A DNA stretch of 64,000 bases from Betaproteobacteria bacterium (GTDB taxonomy: Bacteria > Pseudomonadota > Gammaproteobacteria > Burkholderiales > Rhodocyclaceae), in contig JAHRYN010000004.1 of NCBI GenBank assembly GCA_020621405.1, positions 83,618-147,617 on the forward strand, read 5' to 3'. Shown piece after piece: positions 40,153 through 48,527 of the stretch; within the stretch, counting starts at the first letter, position 1; each line of letters opens with the position of its first letter. The position numbers were made by a program, and so were the translations under genes. Below the pieces are notes generated by a model. It ran no database searches, was not told where the DNA came from, and was given only the letters and a program-made list of their open reading frames with translations.

Positions 40153-41423
40153 AACGCGGACTGTTCGCGCTGCTGGCAGCCGCCATCATCGGTGCCGTGC
40201 TCTACATTTTCCTGCCCGCTGCGCACGATCCTGGCTCGACTGCCGCCGGTGCAGACCGCACCGCTGCCGACGCCGGACTGGTCGCACGCGGCGAGTACCT
40301 CGCACGCGCGGGCAACTGCATGGGCTGCCACAGCGAGCGCGGTGGCAAGCCCTGGGCCGGCGGGCGGGCGATCGACACTTCGTTCGGCACCGTCTACACC
40401 AGCAACCTGACACCGGACCCGCGCACCGGTCTCGGTCAATGGACGGCCGACGACTTCTGGAACGCGCTGCACGAGGGCCGCTCGCGCGACGGTCACCTGC
40501 TCTACCCGGCCTTCCCCTACACCAGCTACACGCGCGTCACCCGTGAAGACGCGGACGCGCTGTGGGCCTATCTGCGCAGCCTGCCGGCCGTCGAGCAGGC
40601 CAACCGCCCGCATGCGCTGCGCTTTCCGTACGACACGCAGGCCGCACTGGCTGCCTGGCGCGCGCTTTACTTCAAGGCCGGCGTGTTCGAACCGGATGCC
40701 ACGAAGCCGGCCGACTGGAATCGCGGCGCGTATCTGGTACAGGGGCTGGGCCATTGCAGCGCCTGCCACGCATCGCGCAACGCCTTCGGTGCAAGCGAGG
40801 ACGCAGACCGGCTGGCCGGCGGACTGATGCCGGTGCAGAACTGGTACGCGCCGTCGCTCACGTCGGCGCACGAAGCGGGCGTCGCCGGCTGGCCGCGCGA
40901 GGATGTCGTCGCATTGCTGCGCGACGGCACGTCCGCGCGCGGTTCGGTCGTCGGACCGATGGCCGAAGTGGTGCTCGGCAGCACGCAGCACCTTTCGGCA
41001 GCGGATCTGGACGCAATGGCCGTCTATCTGCAGTCGCTGCCGGTCACCGACGACCTTGCGCTCGAAGCGGCCGCCCCCCAGGATGAGGACGTGCGCGCAC
41101 GCGCCGCCCGGCTCTATGCCGATCACTGCAGCGACTGCCACGGCGAACACGGCGAAGGCGTCAAGGGCATCTATCCGGCGCTGGCCGGCAACCGCACGGT
41201 GACCATGAACCCGCCGGCCAATCCGCTGCGAATCGTGCTCGGCGGTGGCTTCGCACCGGCCACGGCCGGCAATCCGCGCCCGTTCGGCATGCCGCCGTTC
41301 GCAACCCGCCTGAGCGACGAGGAAATCGCACTGGTGGTGTCGCACATTCGCAGCAGCTGGGGCAATGCGGCAACACCGGTCAGCACGCTGGACGTGCAGC
41401 GCTATCGCGGCAACCTGCGCTAG
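40149..41423 (+). CDS. Trihaem cytochrome c (alcohol/gluconate dehydrogenase type)
   Basis: A 424-residue protein with three haem motifs, CMGCH (about residue 58), CSACH (about 205) and CSDCH (about 329). An uncleaved-looking N-terminal helix (residues 3-20) may anchor it. Its organisation is that of the membrane cytochrome subunit of periplasmic alcohol or gluconate dehydrogenases (GADLE-like ADDFWNALHEGRSRDGHLLY and the later SEEIALVVSHIRSSWGN-like segment). With no dehydrogenase subunit next to it, the electron donor is unknown; the adjacent c4-like cytochrome may be donor or acceptor. Confidence 0.92.
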   Translation: MKRGLFALLAAAIIGAVLYIFLPAAHDPGSTAAGADRTAADAGLVARGEYLARAGNCMGCHSERGGKPWAGGRAIDTSFGTVYTSNLTPDPRTGLGQWTADDFWNALHEGRSRDGHLLYPAFPYTSYTRVTREDADALWAYLRSLPAVEQANRPHALRFPYDTQAALAAWRALYFKAGVFEPDATKPADWNRGAYLVQGLGHCSACHASRNAFGASEDADRLAGGLMPVQNWYAPSLTSAHEAGVAGWPREDVVALLRDGTSARGSVVGPMAEVVLGSTQHLSAADLDAMAVYLQSLPVTDDLALEAAAPQDEDVRARAARLYADHCSDCHGEHGEGVKGIYPALAGNRTVTMNPPANPLRIVLGGGFAPATAGNPRPFGMPPFATRLSDEEIALVVSHIRSSWGNAATPVSTLDVQRYRGNLR

Positions 41424-41745
41424 GCGGGACAGTGTCGTTTGCTGAAGATGCAGCCCGTGATCGCCGAAGTGGTTCGGGTCAGGAAGGCCGCCGGATCAAA
41501 AGGCGTTTCGCGAGCATGGCTCGCTCCTACGACACCGCCAGCCCTCGGACCCGCGCCAACATCCCTCTCCTCGCTGCAGGAGCGAGCCATGCTCGCGATC
41601 CGGTCGTCGAACAACGAGGGCCGATGATCAACGCGCGTTTCGCGCGCAATGCCCGCTGCCGATTCACGGCAAGGCGGAGGCTTGACGGGGGAAGCCCGCG
41701 CAACGGCTCGGCGCCTTCCGTCACGAAACGGAAGGCGCGCGCCGG
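41424..41745. other. Gene-free region with a REP/BIME-like element
   Basis: This 322-base stretch between the cytochrome and isocitrate dehydrogenase genes holds no credible gene. Its main content is the inverted pair of REP-like palindromes at 41508-41530 and 41576-41598. The cytochrome and isocitrate dehydrogenase genes converge here. Confidence 0.75.
41508..41598. repeat. REP-like palindromic pair in inverted orientation (BIME-like)
   Basis: TCGCGAGCATGGCTCGCTCC at 41508 is repeated in reverse orientation at 41576-41598. Each copy contains the perfect palindrome GCGAGC-ATG-GCTCGC. Between them lie 45 bases. The unit resembles the well-known REP sequences of Pseudomonas and relatives. Such elements are spread by RayT-type transposases and can stop transcription or stabilise mRNA ends. 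Confidence 0.75.
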
Positions 41746-42780
41746 TCAGGCGTTGCGGATGCGTGCAACCAGTGCGTTCGTGTATTCCTTGGTCGAAGCC
41801 TTGCCGCCGAGGTCGCCGGTGCGGATATTGTCGATGTTCAGCGTCTCCGACACCGCACGGCGCAGTACATCGCCCTTTTCCTGCAGCTTCACGTGGTCGA
41901 GCATCAGTGCGGCAGCCAGGATCAGCGCGGTCGGATTGGCGATGCCCTTGCCCGCGATGTCCGGTGCCGAGCCATGCACCGCCTCGAAGATCGCCGCATC
42001 GGCACCGATGTTCGAACCGGGTGCCATGCCCAGGCCGCCGACCAGACCGGCAGTCAGGTCGGACAGGATGTCGCCGAACAGATTGGTCGTGACCAGCACG
42101 TCGAACTGCCAGGGATTCATCACCAGCTTCATGCAGCAGGCGTCGACGATGACCTGCTCGAACTGGATCCTGCCCTTGTAGCGCTCCTGGTACATCTGCT
42201 CGGCAGTTTCCAAGAAGATGCCGGTCAGCGCCTTCATGATGTTGGCCTTGTGCACCACCGTCACCTTCTTGCGGCCGAGCGCGATCGCGTGCTCGAAGGC
42301 GTATTCGAGGATGTGGCGTGCGCCCTGGCGGGTATTCACGCCGGTCGACATCGCCACCGCATGCGGATCGCCCTCGATCGGGATGAAGTGCTCGTAGCCC
42401 ATGTACAGGCCTTCGAGGTTCTCGCGGCAGACGATGAGGTCGATGTTGTCGTAGCGGCCACCCGGAATCAGCGTGCGCGCCGGACGGATGTTGGCGTACA
42501 GCTTGAATTCTTCGCGCAGGCGCACGTTGATCGAGCGGAAGCCGCCACCGACCGGCGTCTCCAGCGGGCCCTTCAGCGCCAGGCGGGTGCGCTTGATGCT
42601 GTCCAGCGTGGCCGCCGGCAGCGGATCGCCGTGACTCTTCAGTGCGCCCATGCCGGCCGGCTGGGAATCCCACTCGAACGGCGCGCCGACCGCGTCGAGC
42701 GCGGCCAGTGCGGCATCCATGATTTCGGGGCCGATGCCGTCACCGGGAATCAGTGTGGCGGGAATTTTCTGGGCGCTCAT
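41746..42780 (-). CDS. Isocitrate dehydrogenase (NAD-dependent type)
   Basis: A 344-residue member of the isocitrate/isopropylmalate dehydrogenase family. It begins IPATLIPGDGIGPEIMDAAL and shows the substrate loop RPARTLIPGGRYDNIDLIVCREN-type block (VCRENLEGLYMG), the Lys of VVHKANIMK and the metal Asp in TTNLFGDILSDL. The GSNIGADAAIFEAVHGSAPD stretch is typical of the NAD-type short isocitrate dehydrogenases rather than LeuB. It stands alone between the REP element and dnaQ. GGAG lies eight bases before the ATG. Confidence 0.9.
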   Translation of the reverse strand: MSAQKIPATLIPGDGIGPEIMDAALAALDAVGAPFEWDSQPAGMGALKSHGDPLPAATLDSIKRTRLALKGPLETPVGGGFRSINVRLREEFKLYANIRPARTLIPGGRYDNIDLIVCRENLEGLYMGYEHFIPIEGDPHAVAMSTGVNTRQGARHILEYAFEHAIALGRKKVTVVHKANIMKALTGIFLETAEQMYQERYKGRIQFEQVIVDACCMKLVMNPWQFDVLVTTNLFGDILSDLTAGLVGGLGMAPGSNIGADAAIFEAVHGSAPDIAGKGIANPTALILAAALMLDHVKLQEKGDVLRRAVSETLNIDNIRTGDLGGKASTKEYTNALVARIRNA

Positions 42781-42886
42781 TCGGGGTCTCCTTTGATGTT
42801 TTATTCATCGCCGGACCACGGCGCCGGGTTGGCGCCGCGTCCGGAAATGTCCGGCCACTGAAGCAAGAAACCTGCCTCAGAATTGT

Positions 42887-43606
42887 TCAATCCGCTTGTA
42901 CCGGTTCGAGCTTGCGCCACACCGTGGCGCCGCCGCTTGCCTTGTCGATCTCCGCCAGCACACGCTCGTGCTCGGCTCGCTCCGCTTCGCTGACGCGCAC
43001 GCTGCGCAATGCACCAGGTGCGCGCATCACCGCCGCCGCACGCACCGCCGCCGAATCCGGTTCGAGGTCGATGATCAGGCTTTCCTGACCGCGCGTCATC
43101 GCCAGATACACCTCGACCAGCAACTCGGCGTCACGCAGCGCGCCATGCAGTTCGCGGTGCGCGTTGTCGATGCCGAAGCGCTCGCACAAGGCATCCAGGT
43201 TGGCGCGCTTGCCGGGGAACATGTCGCGCGCCATGCGCACGGTGTCGATCGGCGGGCCGCTGGTGATGTCGCGCAGCGGCGGCAGGCCGATGATGTTCAG
43301 CTCGTTGTCGAGGAAGCCGACGTCGAACGCGGCGTTGTGGATCACCAGTTCGGCGTCGCGCACGAAATCGACGAATTCGGCCGCGACGTCGCGGAATTTC
43401 GGCTTGTCGGCCAGGAATTCGGTGGTGATGCCGTGAATCGCGACCGCGCCTTCCGGCACCTCGCGTTCCGGATTCACGAAGCGGTGCAACTGGCGGCCGG
43501 TGCGTTTGCGGCCGACCATTTCGACGCAGCCGACTTCAATGAGCCGGTCGCCGTTCTGCCATTCCAGGCCGGTGGTTTCGGTGTCGAGGATGATCTGGCG
43601 TTTCAT
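42887..43606 (-). CDS. dnaQ: DNA polymerase III epsilon subunit (proofreading exonuclease)
   Basis: A 239-residue DEDDh exonuclease. Catalytic residues are in LDTETTGLEWQNGDR, VIHNAAFDVGFLDNEL and the closing HRELHGALRDAELLVEVY; the C-terminal tail contacts the alpha subunit. It proofreads during chromosomal replication. It follows rnhA on the same strand with a gap of 94 bases. Confidence 0.96.
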   Translation of the reverse strand: MKRQIILDTETTGLEWQNGDRLIEVGCVEMVGRKRTGRQLHRFVNPEREVPEGAVAIHGITTEFLADKPKFRDVAAEFVDFVRDAELVIHNAAFDVGFLDNELNIIGLPPLRDITSGPPIDTVRMARDMFPGKRANLDALCERFGIDNAHRELHGALRDAELLVEVYLAMTRGQESLIIDLEPDSAAVRAAAVMRAPGALRSVRVSEAERAEHERVLAEIDKASGGATVWRKLEPVQAD

Positions 43607-43700
43607 TCGCGTGCTGGGATGGCCCGGGACGGCTCAGTTGCCTCTTTTGTTTTTGCCGGCCGCATTCTACAGGCGAGCGATTGCGGTTCGCTGACGCCGA

Positions 43701-44150
43701 TCAAGCCTTGCGTGCCGGAATGGCGTCACGCGCCAAGCGGTCGACGCGTTCGTTCTCGGGATGGCCGGCATGCCCCTTCACCCACTTCCACTGGATTTCG
43801 TGCACGCGCGCCGCCTCATCCAGCGCCTTCCACAGATCGACGTTCTTGACCGGATCGCCGCCGGCCGTCTTCCAGCCCTTGCGCTTCCAGCCGTGTATCC
43901 ACTCGCTGATGCCCTTCTGCACATACTGCGAGTCGGTGTGCACGACCGCGCGCACCGGCTTTTTCAGAGCATTCAACGCCTCGATGACTGCCATCATTTC
44001 CATGCGGTTGTTGGTGGTCGCGGGGTCGCCACCGGACAGCTCGCGCTCCCGGCCGTCGCACACCAGCAGTGCCCCCCAGCCGCCCGGACCGGGATTGCCG
44101 CTGCACGCACCGTCGGTATAGATGATCACTTCGTCCACGTGTTGCTCCAT
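43701..44150 (-). CDS. rnhA: Ribonuclease HI
   Basis: A 149-residue enzyme that cuts RNA in RNA-DNA hybrids. Catalytic carboxylates sit in [36 protein letters not shown] and near the end in NERVDRLAR. Length is standard. The ATG at 44150 is one base after the methyltransferase stop, so the three genes methyltransferase, rnhA and dnaQ are likely one operon. Confidence 0.96.
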   Translation of the reverse strand: MEQHVDEVIIYTDGACSGNPGPGGWGALLVCDGRERELSGGDPATTNNRMEMMAVIEALNALKKPVRAVVHTDSQYVQKGISEWIHGWKRKGWKTAGGDPVKNVDLWKALDEAARVHEIQWKWVKGHAGHPENERVDRLARDAIPARKA

Positions 44151-44151
44151 G

Positions 44152-44901
44152 TCAGGCGCCGATCTGTTCGTCGGACGCACTGTGTTTCTGGGTACGCGTG
44201 CTGACCGTCGCCAGCGCGCGCGCCGCTGCGCTGCGGTCGCGCCAGGTCGGCATGATGAGCCGCATGCCATGCACGCGCTTGATGCCCTGCAAAACGTAAG
44301 TGCCGCCGAGGAAAGGCCACCAGCGGTCACCCGCCGCCTCCATGAAATGCCAGCGGGCCAGCCATTTCTCGCTGCGCACCGGCGGGCAGTAGCAGCCAAA
44401 GCAGCCGGCCTGCGTATCCAGGCTCAGCAGCTTGAACCAGTCGCGCAGACGGGGCACCGACAGCCAGTCGCCGTTCCACGGAAACGGCTCGCGTTCGCTC
44501 AGGCGCCGGCAGGCCCCCCACAGGCTGAACGGATTGAAGCCGGTCACCAGCACGTGCCCCTCCGGCACCAGCACGCGTTCGACCTCGCGCAGCACCGCGT
44601 GCGGGTCAGCGGCGAATTCGAGCACGTGCGGCAGCACGACCAGATCGACGCTGGTCGCCGGAAACGGCAGCTGCACCGGATCGCAGATCAGCGCCCGCGG
44701 CGGTCCCGGCCGCGCGTCCTCGCAGTAGAGCTTGAACGGCATCCGGTTGGCACGCAGGTAATCGTGTTCCAGCAGACCGATCTGGACCGCGTTGTAGCCG
44801 AACACGTCGGCCACGATCTGATCCACGCGTTCATGCTCCCAGCGCTGGACGTACTGCCCCTGCGGCGTATCCAACCATTCGTGAAGACCGGGAATCGACA
44901 T
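44152..44901 (-). CDS. SAM-dependent methyltransferase (type 11-like)
   Basis: A 249-residue protein with a class I methyltransferase core. The stretch [20 protein letters not shown] followed by [20 protein letters not shown] is the usual strand 4 and post-motif region; motif I is weak ([17 protein letters not shown]), as in many type 11 proteins that sit next to rnhA. The substrate is unknown. It is divergent from gloB with 94 bases between starts, and the ATG at 44901 gives the conserved start [10 protein letters not shown]. Confidence 0.85.
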   Translation of the reverse strand: MSIPGLHEWLDTPQGQYVQRWEHERVDQIVADVFGYNAVQIGLLEHDYLRANRMPFKLYCEDARPGPPRALICDPVQLPFPATSVDLVVLPHVLEFAADPHAVLREVERVLVPEGHVLVTGFNPFSLWGACRRLSEREPFPWNGDWLSVPRLRDWFKLLSLDTQAGCFGCYCPPVRSEKWLARWHFMEAAGDRWWPFLGGTYVLQGIKRVHGMRLIMPTWRDRSAAARALATVSTRTQKHSASDEQIGA

Positions 44902-44995
44902 GTATGACGGGTCAGAGCGGGTTCGCAGTCGGATTCGGGCCGGCGCCGGGAATGCGTGATTGTCAACGCGCCGGCGTACCGCCAGAATCGGGCGC

Positions 44996-45757
44996 ATGAA
45001 GATATATCCGATCCCCGCTTTTGGCGACAACTATCTTTGGCTCGCCGTTCATGAAGGCCATGCGCTGGCGGTCGACCCCGGCGACGCGGCCCCGATCGCC
45101 GCGATGCTGGAACGGCACGCGCTGAAGCTGGATGCGATTCTGGTGACCCACCACCACTCGGACCACATCGACGGCATCGGCGAACTGGCAGAGCGCTACG
45201 GCGCCCGCGTGTTCGGTCCGGCCGACGAGCGGATCGCCCTGATCGACGAACACGTCACGGAAGGTTCGCGCATCGAGCTGCCGCAACTCGGCTGCAGCTT
45301 CCGCGTGCTGGAGGTGCCCGGCCACACGCGCAGCCACATCGCCTGGTACGGCAGCGACACGCTGTTCTGCGGCGACACGCTGTTTGCCGCCGGCTGCGGC
45401 CGGCTGTTCGAAGGCAGCCCCGAACAGATGTGGCACTCGCTGTCGCGCATCGCCTCGCTGCCGCTGCATACGCAGATCTACTGCGCCCACGAGTACACCG
45501 AAGGCAACCTGCGCTTCGCGCTTGCGGTCGAACCGGACAACCAGGCACTGATCGCACGCATCCGGCGGGTTGCGCAACTGCGGGCGGCCGGGCGGCCGAG
45601 CGTGCCGTTCGCGCTGGCCGACGAACTGGCGACCAACCCCTTCCTGCGCGTGCGTGAGCCGGCGATCATCCGGCGCGCGTCCGAACACGCCGGACGCGCG
45701 CTGCCGGGCGCGGTAGACGTATTCGCCGCACTGCGCGAATGGAAGAACAGCTTCTGA
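44996..45757 (+). CDS. gloB: Hydroxyacylglutathione hydrolase (glyoxalase II)
   Basis: A 253-residue metallo-beta-lactamase-fold enzyme that hydrolyses S-D-lactoylglutathione. The metal-binding motif THHHSDHIDG lies at about residues 51-60; the later ligands are in GHTRSHIAWY, FCGDTLFAAGCGRLFEG and YCAHEYTEGNLRFA. Length fits the GloB family. It is divergent from the methyltransferase-rnhA-dnaQ cluster. Confidence 0.95.
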   Translation: MKIYPIPAFGDNYLWLAVHEGHALAVDPGDAAPIAAMLERHALKLDAILVTHHHSDHIDGIGELAERYGARVFGPADERIALIDEHVTEGSRIELPQLGCSFRVLEVPGHTRSHIAWYGSDTLFCGDTLFAAGCGRLFEGSPEQMWHSLSRIASLPLHTQIYCAHEYTEGNLRFALAVEPDNQALIARIRRVAQLRAAGRPSVPFALADELATNPFLRVREPAIIRRASEHAGRALPGAVDVFAALREWKNSF

Positions 45758-45769
45758 GGGAAAGGCGCG

Positions 45770-46726
45770 TCAGCCGGCGACCGGTTCGATCTGCTTGAAA
45801 CCGACGCGGTCGCGCCCGCCGGCCTTGGCGGCGTAGAGGGCGAGATCGGCTTCGGCGATCAGACTCTGCGGACCGGTGCCGTCCTGACCCGGCATCATGC
45901 TGGCCACGCCGACGCTGATCGACACATAGCCCGGAGCGGTGGCCCGGTGTTCGACGCGCAGCGCGCGTATCGCATCGCACAGCCCTTCCCCGACCCGTTT
46001 CGCACCGGCAAGATCGGTTTCCGGCAGCACCAGCGCGAATTCCTCGCCGCCGTAGCGCGCCACCAGATCGCTCGGACGGCGCGACACCGCATGCAGCGCG
46101 CCGGCCACTCCTTTCAGGCATTCGTCGCCGGCCAGATGTCCGTAGGTGTCGTTGAACTGCTTGAAGTTGTCTACGTCGACCAGCGCCAGTGCGAGCGGCC
46201 GCTTGTAGCGTGCCGCGCGCCGCCATTCGCGCTGCATGGTTTCGTCGAAATGACGACGGTTGGCCAGCCCGGTCAATCCGTCCAGCGAGGTCAGCCGGGT
46301 CAGTTCCTGGTTCGCGGCATCGAGCTTGCGCGTCAGCACCACCAGCGAATAGCGCATCTGCAGGATGCGCTGCATCGCGCGCACCTTGGCCGCCAGCACC
46401 ACTTCGCTGACCGGCTTGAACAGGTAGTCGTCGCCACCGGCCGTGATGCCCTGTACCAGATCGGAGTCGGCGGTACGTGCGGTCAGGAAGATGATCGGCG
46501 TCCATTCGCCGGACTGCTCGATCGCCCGGATGCGACGCGCCACCTCGTAGCCGTCCATGCCGGGCAGCACCACGTCGAGCAGCACGATGTCGGGATTGTG
46601 CTGGCGGAACGCCGCCACGCCTGCTTCGCCGTCCGTCGCCGCAATCGGCAGTATCCCCATGCGTTCAAGATGCTGGCTGATCACCGCAAGCCCGGTCTGG
46701 GAATCTTCTATTACCAGCGCTTTCAT
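45770..46726 (-). CDS. Response regulator with GGDEF domain (diguanylate cyclase)
   Basis: A 318-residue PleD-like protein. The N-terminal receiver domain (1-120) has the phospho-acceptor Asp51 in LLDVVLPGMDG and Lys in LFKPVSE; the C-terminal domain has an intact GGEEF signature with the I-site RPSD five residues before it. Phosphorylation by an unknown kinase would switch cyclic di-GMP synthesis. AAAGGTG stands before the ATG at 46726. It is an orphan regulator placed between gloB and mltD, which are often adjacent in related genomes. Confidence 0.93.
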   Translation of the reverse strand: MKALVIEDSQTGLAVISQHLERMGILPIAATDGEAGVAAFRQHNPDIVLLDVVLPGMDGYEVARRIRAIEQSGEWTPIIFLTARTADSDLVQGITAGGDDYLFKPVSEVVLAAKVRAMQRILQMRYSLVVLTRKLDAANQELTRLTSLDGLTGLANRRHFDETMQREWRRAARYKRPLALALVDVDNFKQFNDTYGHLAGDECLKGVAGALHAVSRRPSDLVARYGGEEFALVLPETDLAGAKRVGEGLCDAIRALRVEHRATAPGYVSISVGVASMMPGQDGTGPQSLIAEADLALYAAKAGGRDRVGFKQIEPVAG

Positions 46727-46921
46727 GGACACACCTTTTTTTTGTTGCATGATAATGCCACGTGCCGCGACCCCGAATGAAACGAAACGAAACACTGGCA
46801 CGCCATTCCGCTCTTCCGGCTGTCTCTTCGGAACACATCCCCCGCCCGCCGCAACTGCACGCAGGTTTGACGCTGCATGCCTCGGGTGGCTAGCATTGAG
46901 GGTTTGGCTCCTCCCGCCGCA

Positions 46922-48487
46922 ATGCCCTTCTTCATCGACCACTTCATGCGCCTGGCGATCATTGCACTGGCGAGCGCCCTGCTCGCCGGCTGCGCCGCGA
47001 CGGGCGGCGTGGCCGACCATCCGCCGGGCATCCCCGACGTGGGGCCGGTACCCCGGTCGACCGACCGGATACCGCTGCGGCGCCTGCCGGAACCGGTCAG
47101 CCGCACGCCGGGCATCAAGCCGGGCAAGGCCGACCCCATTCCATTTCCGCGTCCGACCGAGGTCGTGCAGACGGCGGACGACGAGATCAAGCCGGTCGAC
47201 CTGACGATTCCGCCCGACGATCTGTGGGGCCGGATACGCAAGGGCTTCGGCATGCCCGACCTCGACAGCCCGCTGGTGGCCGAGCATCAGGCCTGGTACC
47301 TGAACCGCCCCGACTACTTCCGGCGCATGACCGAACGCGGCCGGCGCTACATGTTCCACATCGTCGAGGAAATCGAGAAACGCGGCCTGCCGACCGAACT
47401 GGCGCTGCTGCCCATGGTGGAGAGCGCCTACAACCCGGAGGCGCTGTCGGTGGCCAAGGCGTCCGGCCTGTGGCAGTTCATTCCGTCGACCGGCAAGCTG
47501 TACGGCCTGGAGCAGAACTCGCTGCGCGACGACCGGCGCGACATCATCGCCTCCACCCAGGCGGCGCTCGACTACCTGCAGAAGATCTACGAAATGCACG
47601 GCGACTGGCACCTTGCTCTGGCGTCGTACAACTGGGGCGAAGGCGCGGTGGGACGCGCGGTCATGCGCAATCAGGCGGCCGGTCTGCCGACCGACTTCGC
47701 GTCGCTGAGCATGCCGCCGGAAACGCGGCACTACGTGCCCAAGCTGCAGGCACTGAAAAACATCATCGCGCAGCCCGAGCTGTTCGGCATTGAGCTGGAA
47801 CCGGTGGCCAACAAGCCCTACTTCACGCAGGTGGCCGAGGCACCGTCGATGGACCTGGCGACCGCGGCACGACTGGCCGATGTGCCGGTATCGGAAATCC
47901 GGGCGCTGAATCCGCAGCACAAGCGGCCGGTGATCCGCGCCGGCGAGGGCGGCGCGCAGCTGGTACTGCCGGCACACGCGGTCGATACCTTCATGGCCAA
48001 CCTGGACAACCAGGACACGCGTCCGAATTCGTCCTGGCGCACCTATACCCTGGGTGCGAAGGAAACGCTGGCCACGGTGGCACGGCGCTTCGGCGTGACC
48101 GAATGGCGCCTGCGCCAGTTCAACAGCCTGCCGCCGGCGACCCGTGTCGGCCCCGGCAGCACGCTGCTGGTGCCGGACGGCGGCGCGGCCGCTGGCGCCG
48201 ATGCCGGCCTCAACGCCGAAGACACGCCACGCCTGGGCGTCGATACGCCGCGCTACCGGATGGTCAAGGACCGCCGCGGCCGCTGGGTACGCGTGCCGGT
48301 GACGCCGCCAAAACAGGCGGTAACGCCCGCGGGGCGCAAGACCGTGGTGATCGAACCGAAGAAGGCGGTTGCCGCACCGCCGAAGAAGCCGGTTGCGCCA
48401 GCGCAGCAGAAAGCCGCGATAGCACCGAAAAAGACGCCCGTCCGGACACCGCCGACCAAACCCGCTGCAGGCGCGAAGAAGAACTGA
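46922..48487 (+). CDS. mltD: Membrane-bound lytic transglycosylase D
   Basis: A 521-residue lipoprotein that cuts peptidoglycan glycan strands. The lipobox ALLAGC follows a short hydrophobic signal; the transglycosylase domain (about residues 130-270) has the catalytic Glu in VESAYNPEALS and GLWQFIPSTGKLYGL; a LysM domain lies near residues 375-425 (YTLGAKETLATVARRFGV). The C-terminal tail is long, low in complexity and rich in Lys, Pro and Ala (about residues 450-521). Another start at 46946 is possible. The stop lies inside a short direct-repeat cluster. Confidence 0.92.
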   Translation: MPFFIDHFMRLAIIALASALLAGCAATGGVADHPPGIPDVGPVPRSTDRIPLRRLPEPVSRTPGIKPGKADPIPFPRPTEVVQTADDEIKPVDLTIPPDDLWGRIRKGFGMPDLDSPLVAEHQAWYLNRPDYFRRMTERGRRYMFHIVEEIEKRGLPTELALLPMVESAYNPEALSVAKASGLWQFIPSTGKLYGLEQNSLRDDRRDIIASTQAALDYLQKIYEMHGDWHLALASYNWGEGAVGRAVMRNQAAGLPTDFASLSMPPETRHYVPKLQALKNIIAQPELFGIELEPVANKPYFTQVAEAPSMDLATAARLADVPVSEIRALNPQHKRPVIRAGEGGAQLVLPAHAVDTFMANLDNQDTRPNSSWRTYTLGAKETLATVARRFGVTEWRLRQFNSLPPATRVGPGSTLLVPDGGAAAGADAGLNAEDTPRLGVDTPRYRMVKDRRGRWVRVPVTPPKQAVTPAGRKTVVIEPKKAVAAPPKKPVAPAQQKAAIAPKKTPVRTPPTKPAAGAKKN

Positions 48488-48527
48488 ACGTCGAGAACTG
48501 AACGCCGGGGAACTGAACGTCGTTCAG
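48481..48527. repeat. Three direct repeats of GAACTGAACG at the end of mltD
   Basis: GAACTGAACG starts at 48481, 48495 and 48510. The first copy contains the mltD stop codon TGA; the third is part of a hairpin CTGAAC-GTC-GTTCAG that reaches the stop of the ABC ATPase gene from the other strand. Spacing is 14 and 15 bases. Confidence 0.7.

Noticed and set aside
41508-41598. CRISPR or attachment site
   Set aside because: Only two copies in inverted orientation with one spacer; the palindromic core fits a REP pair.
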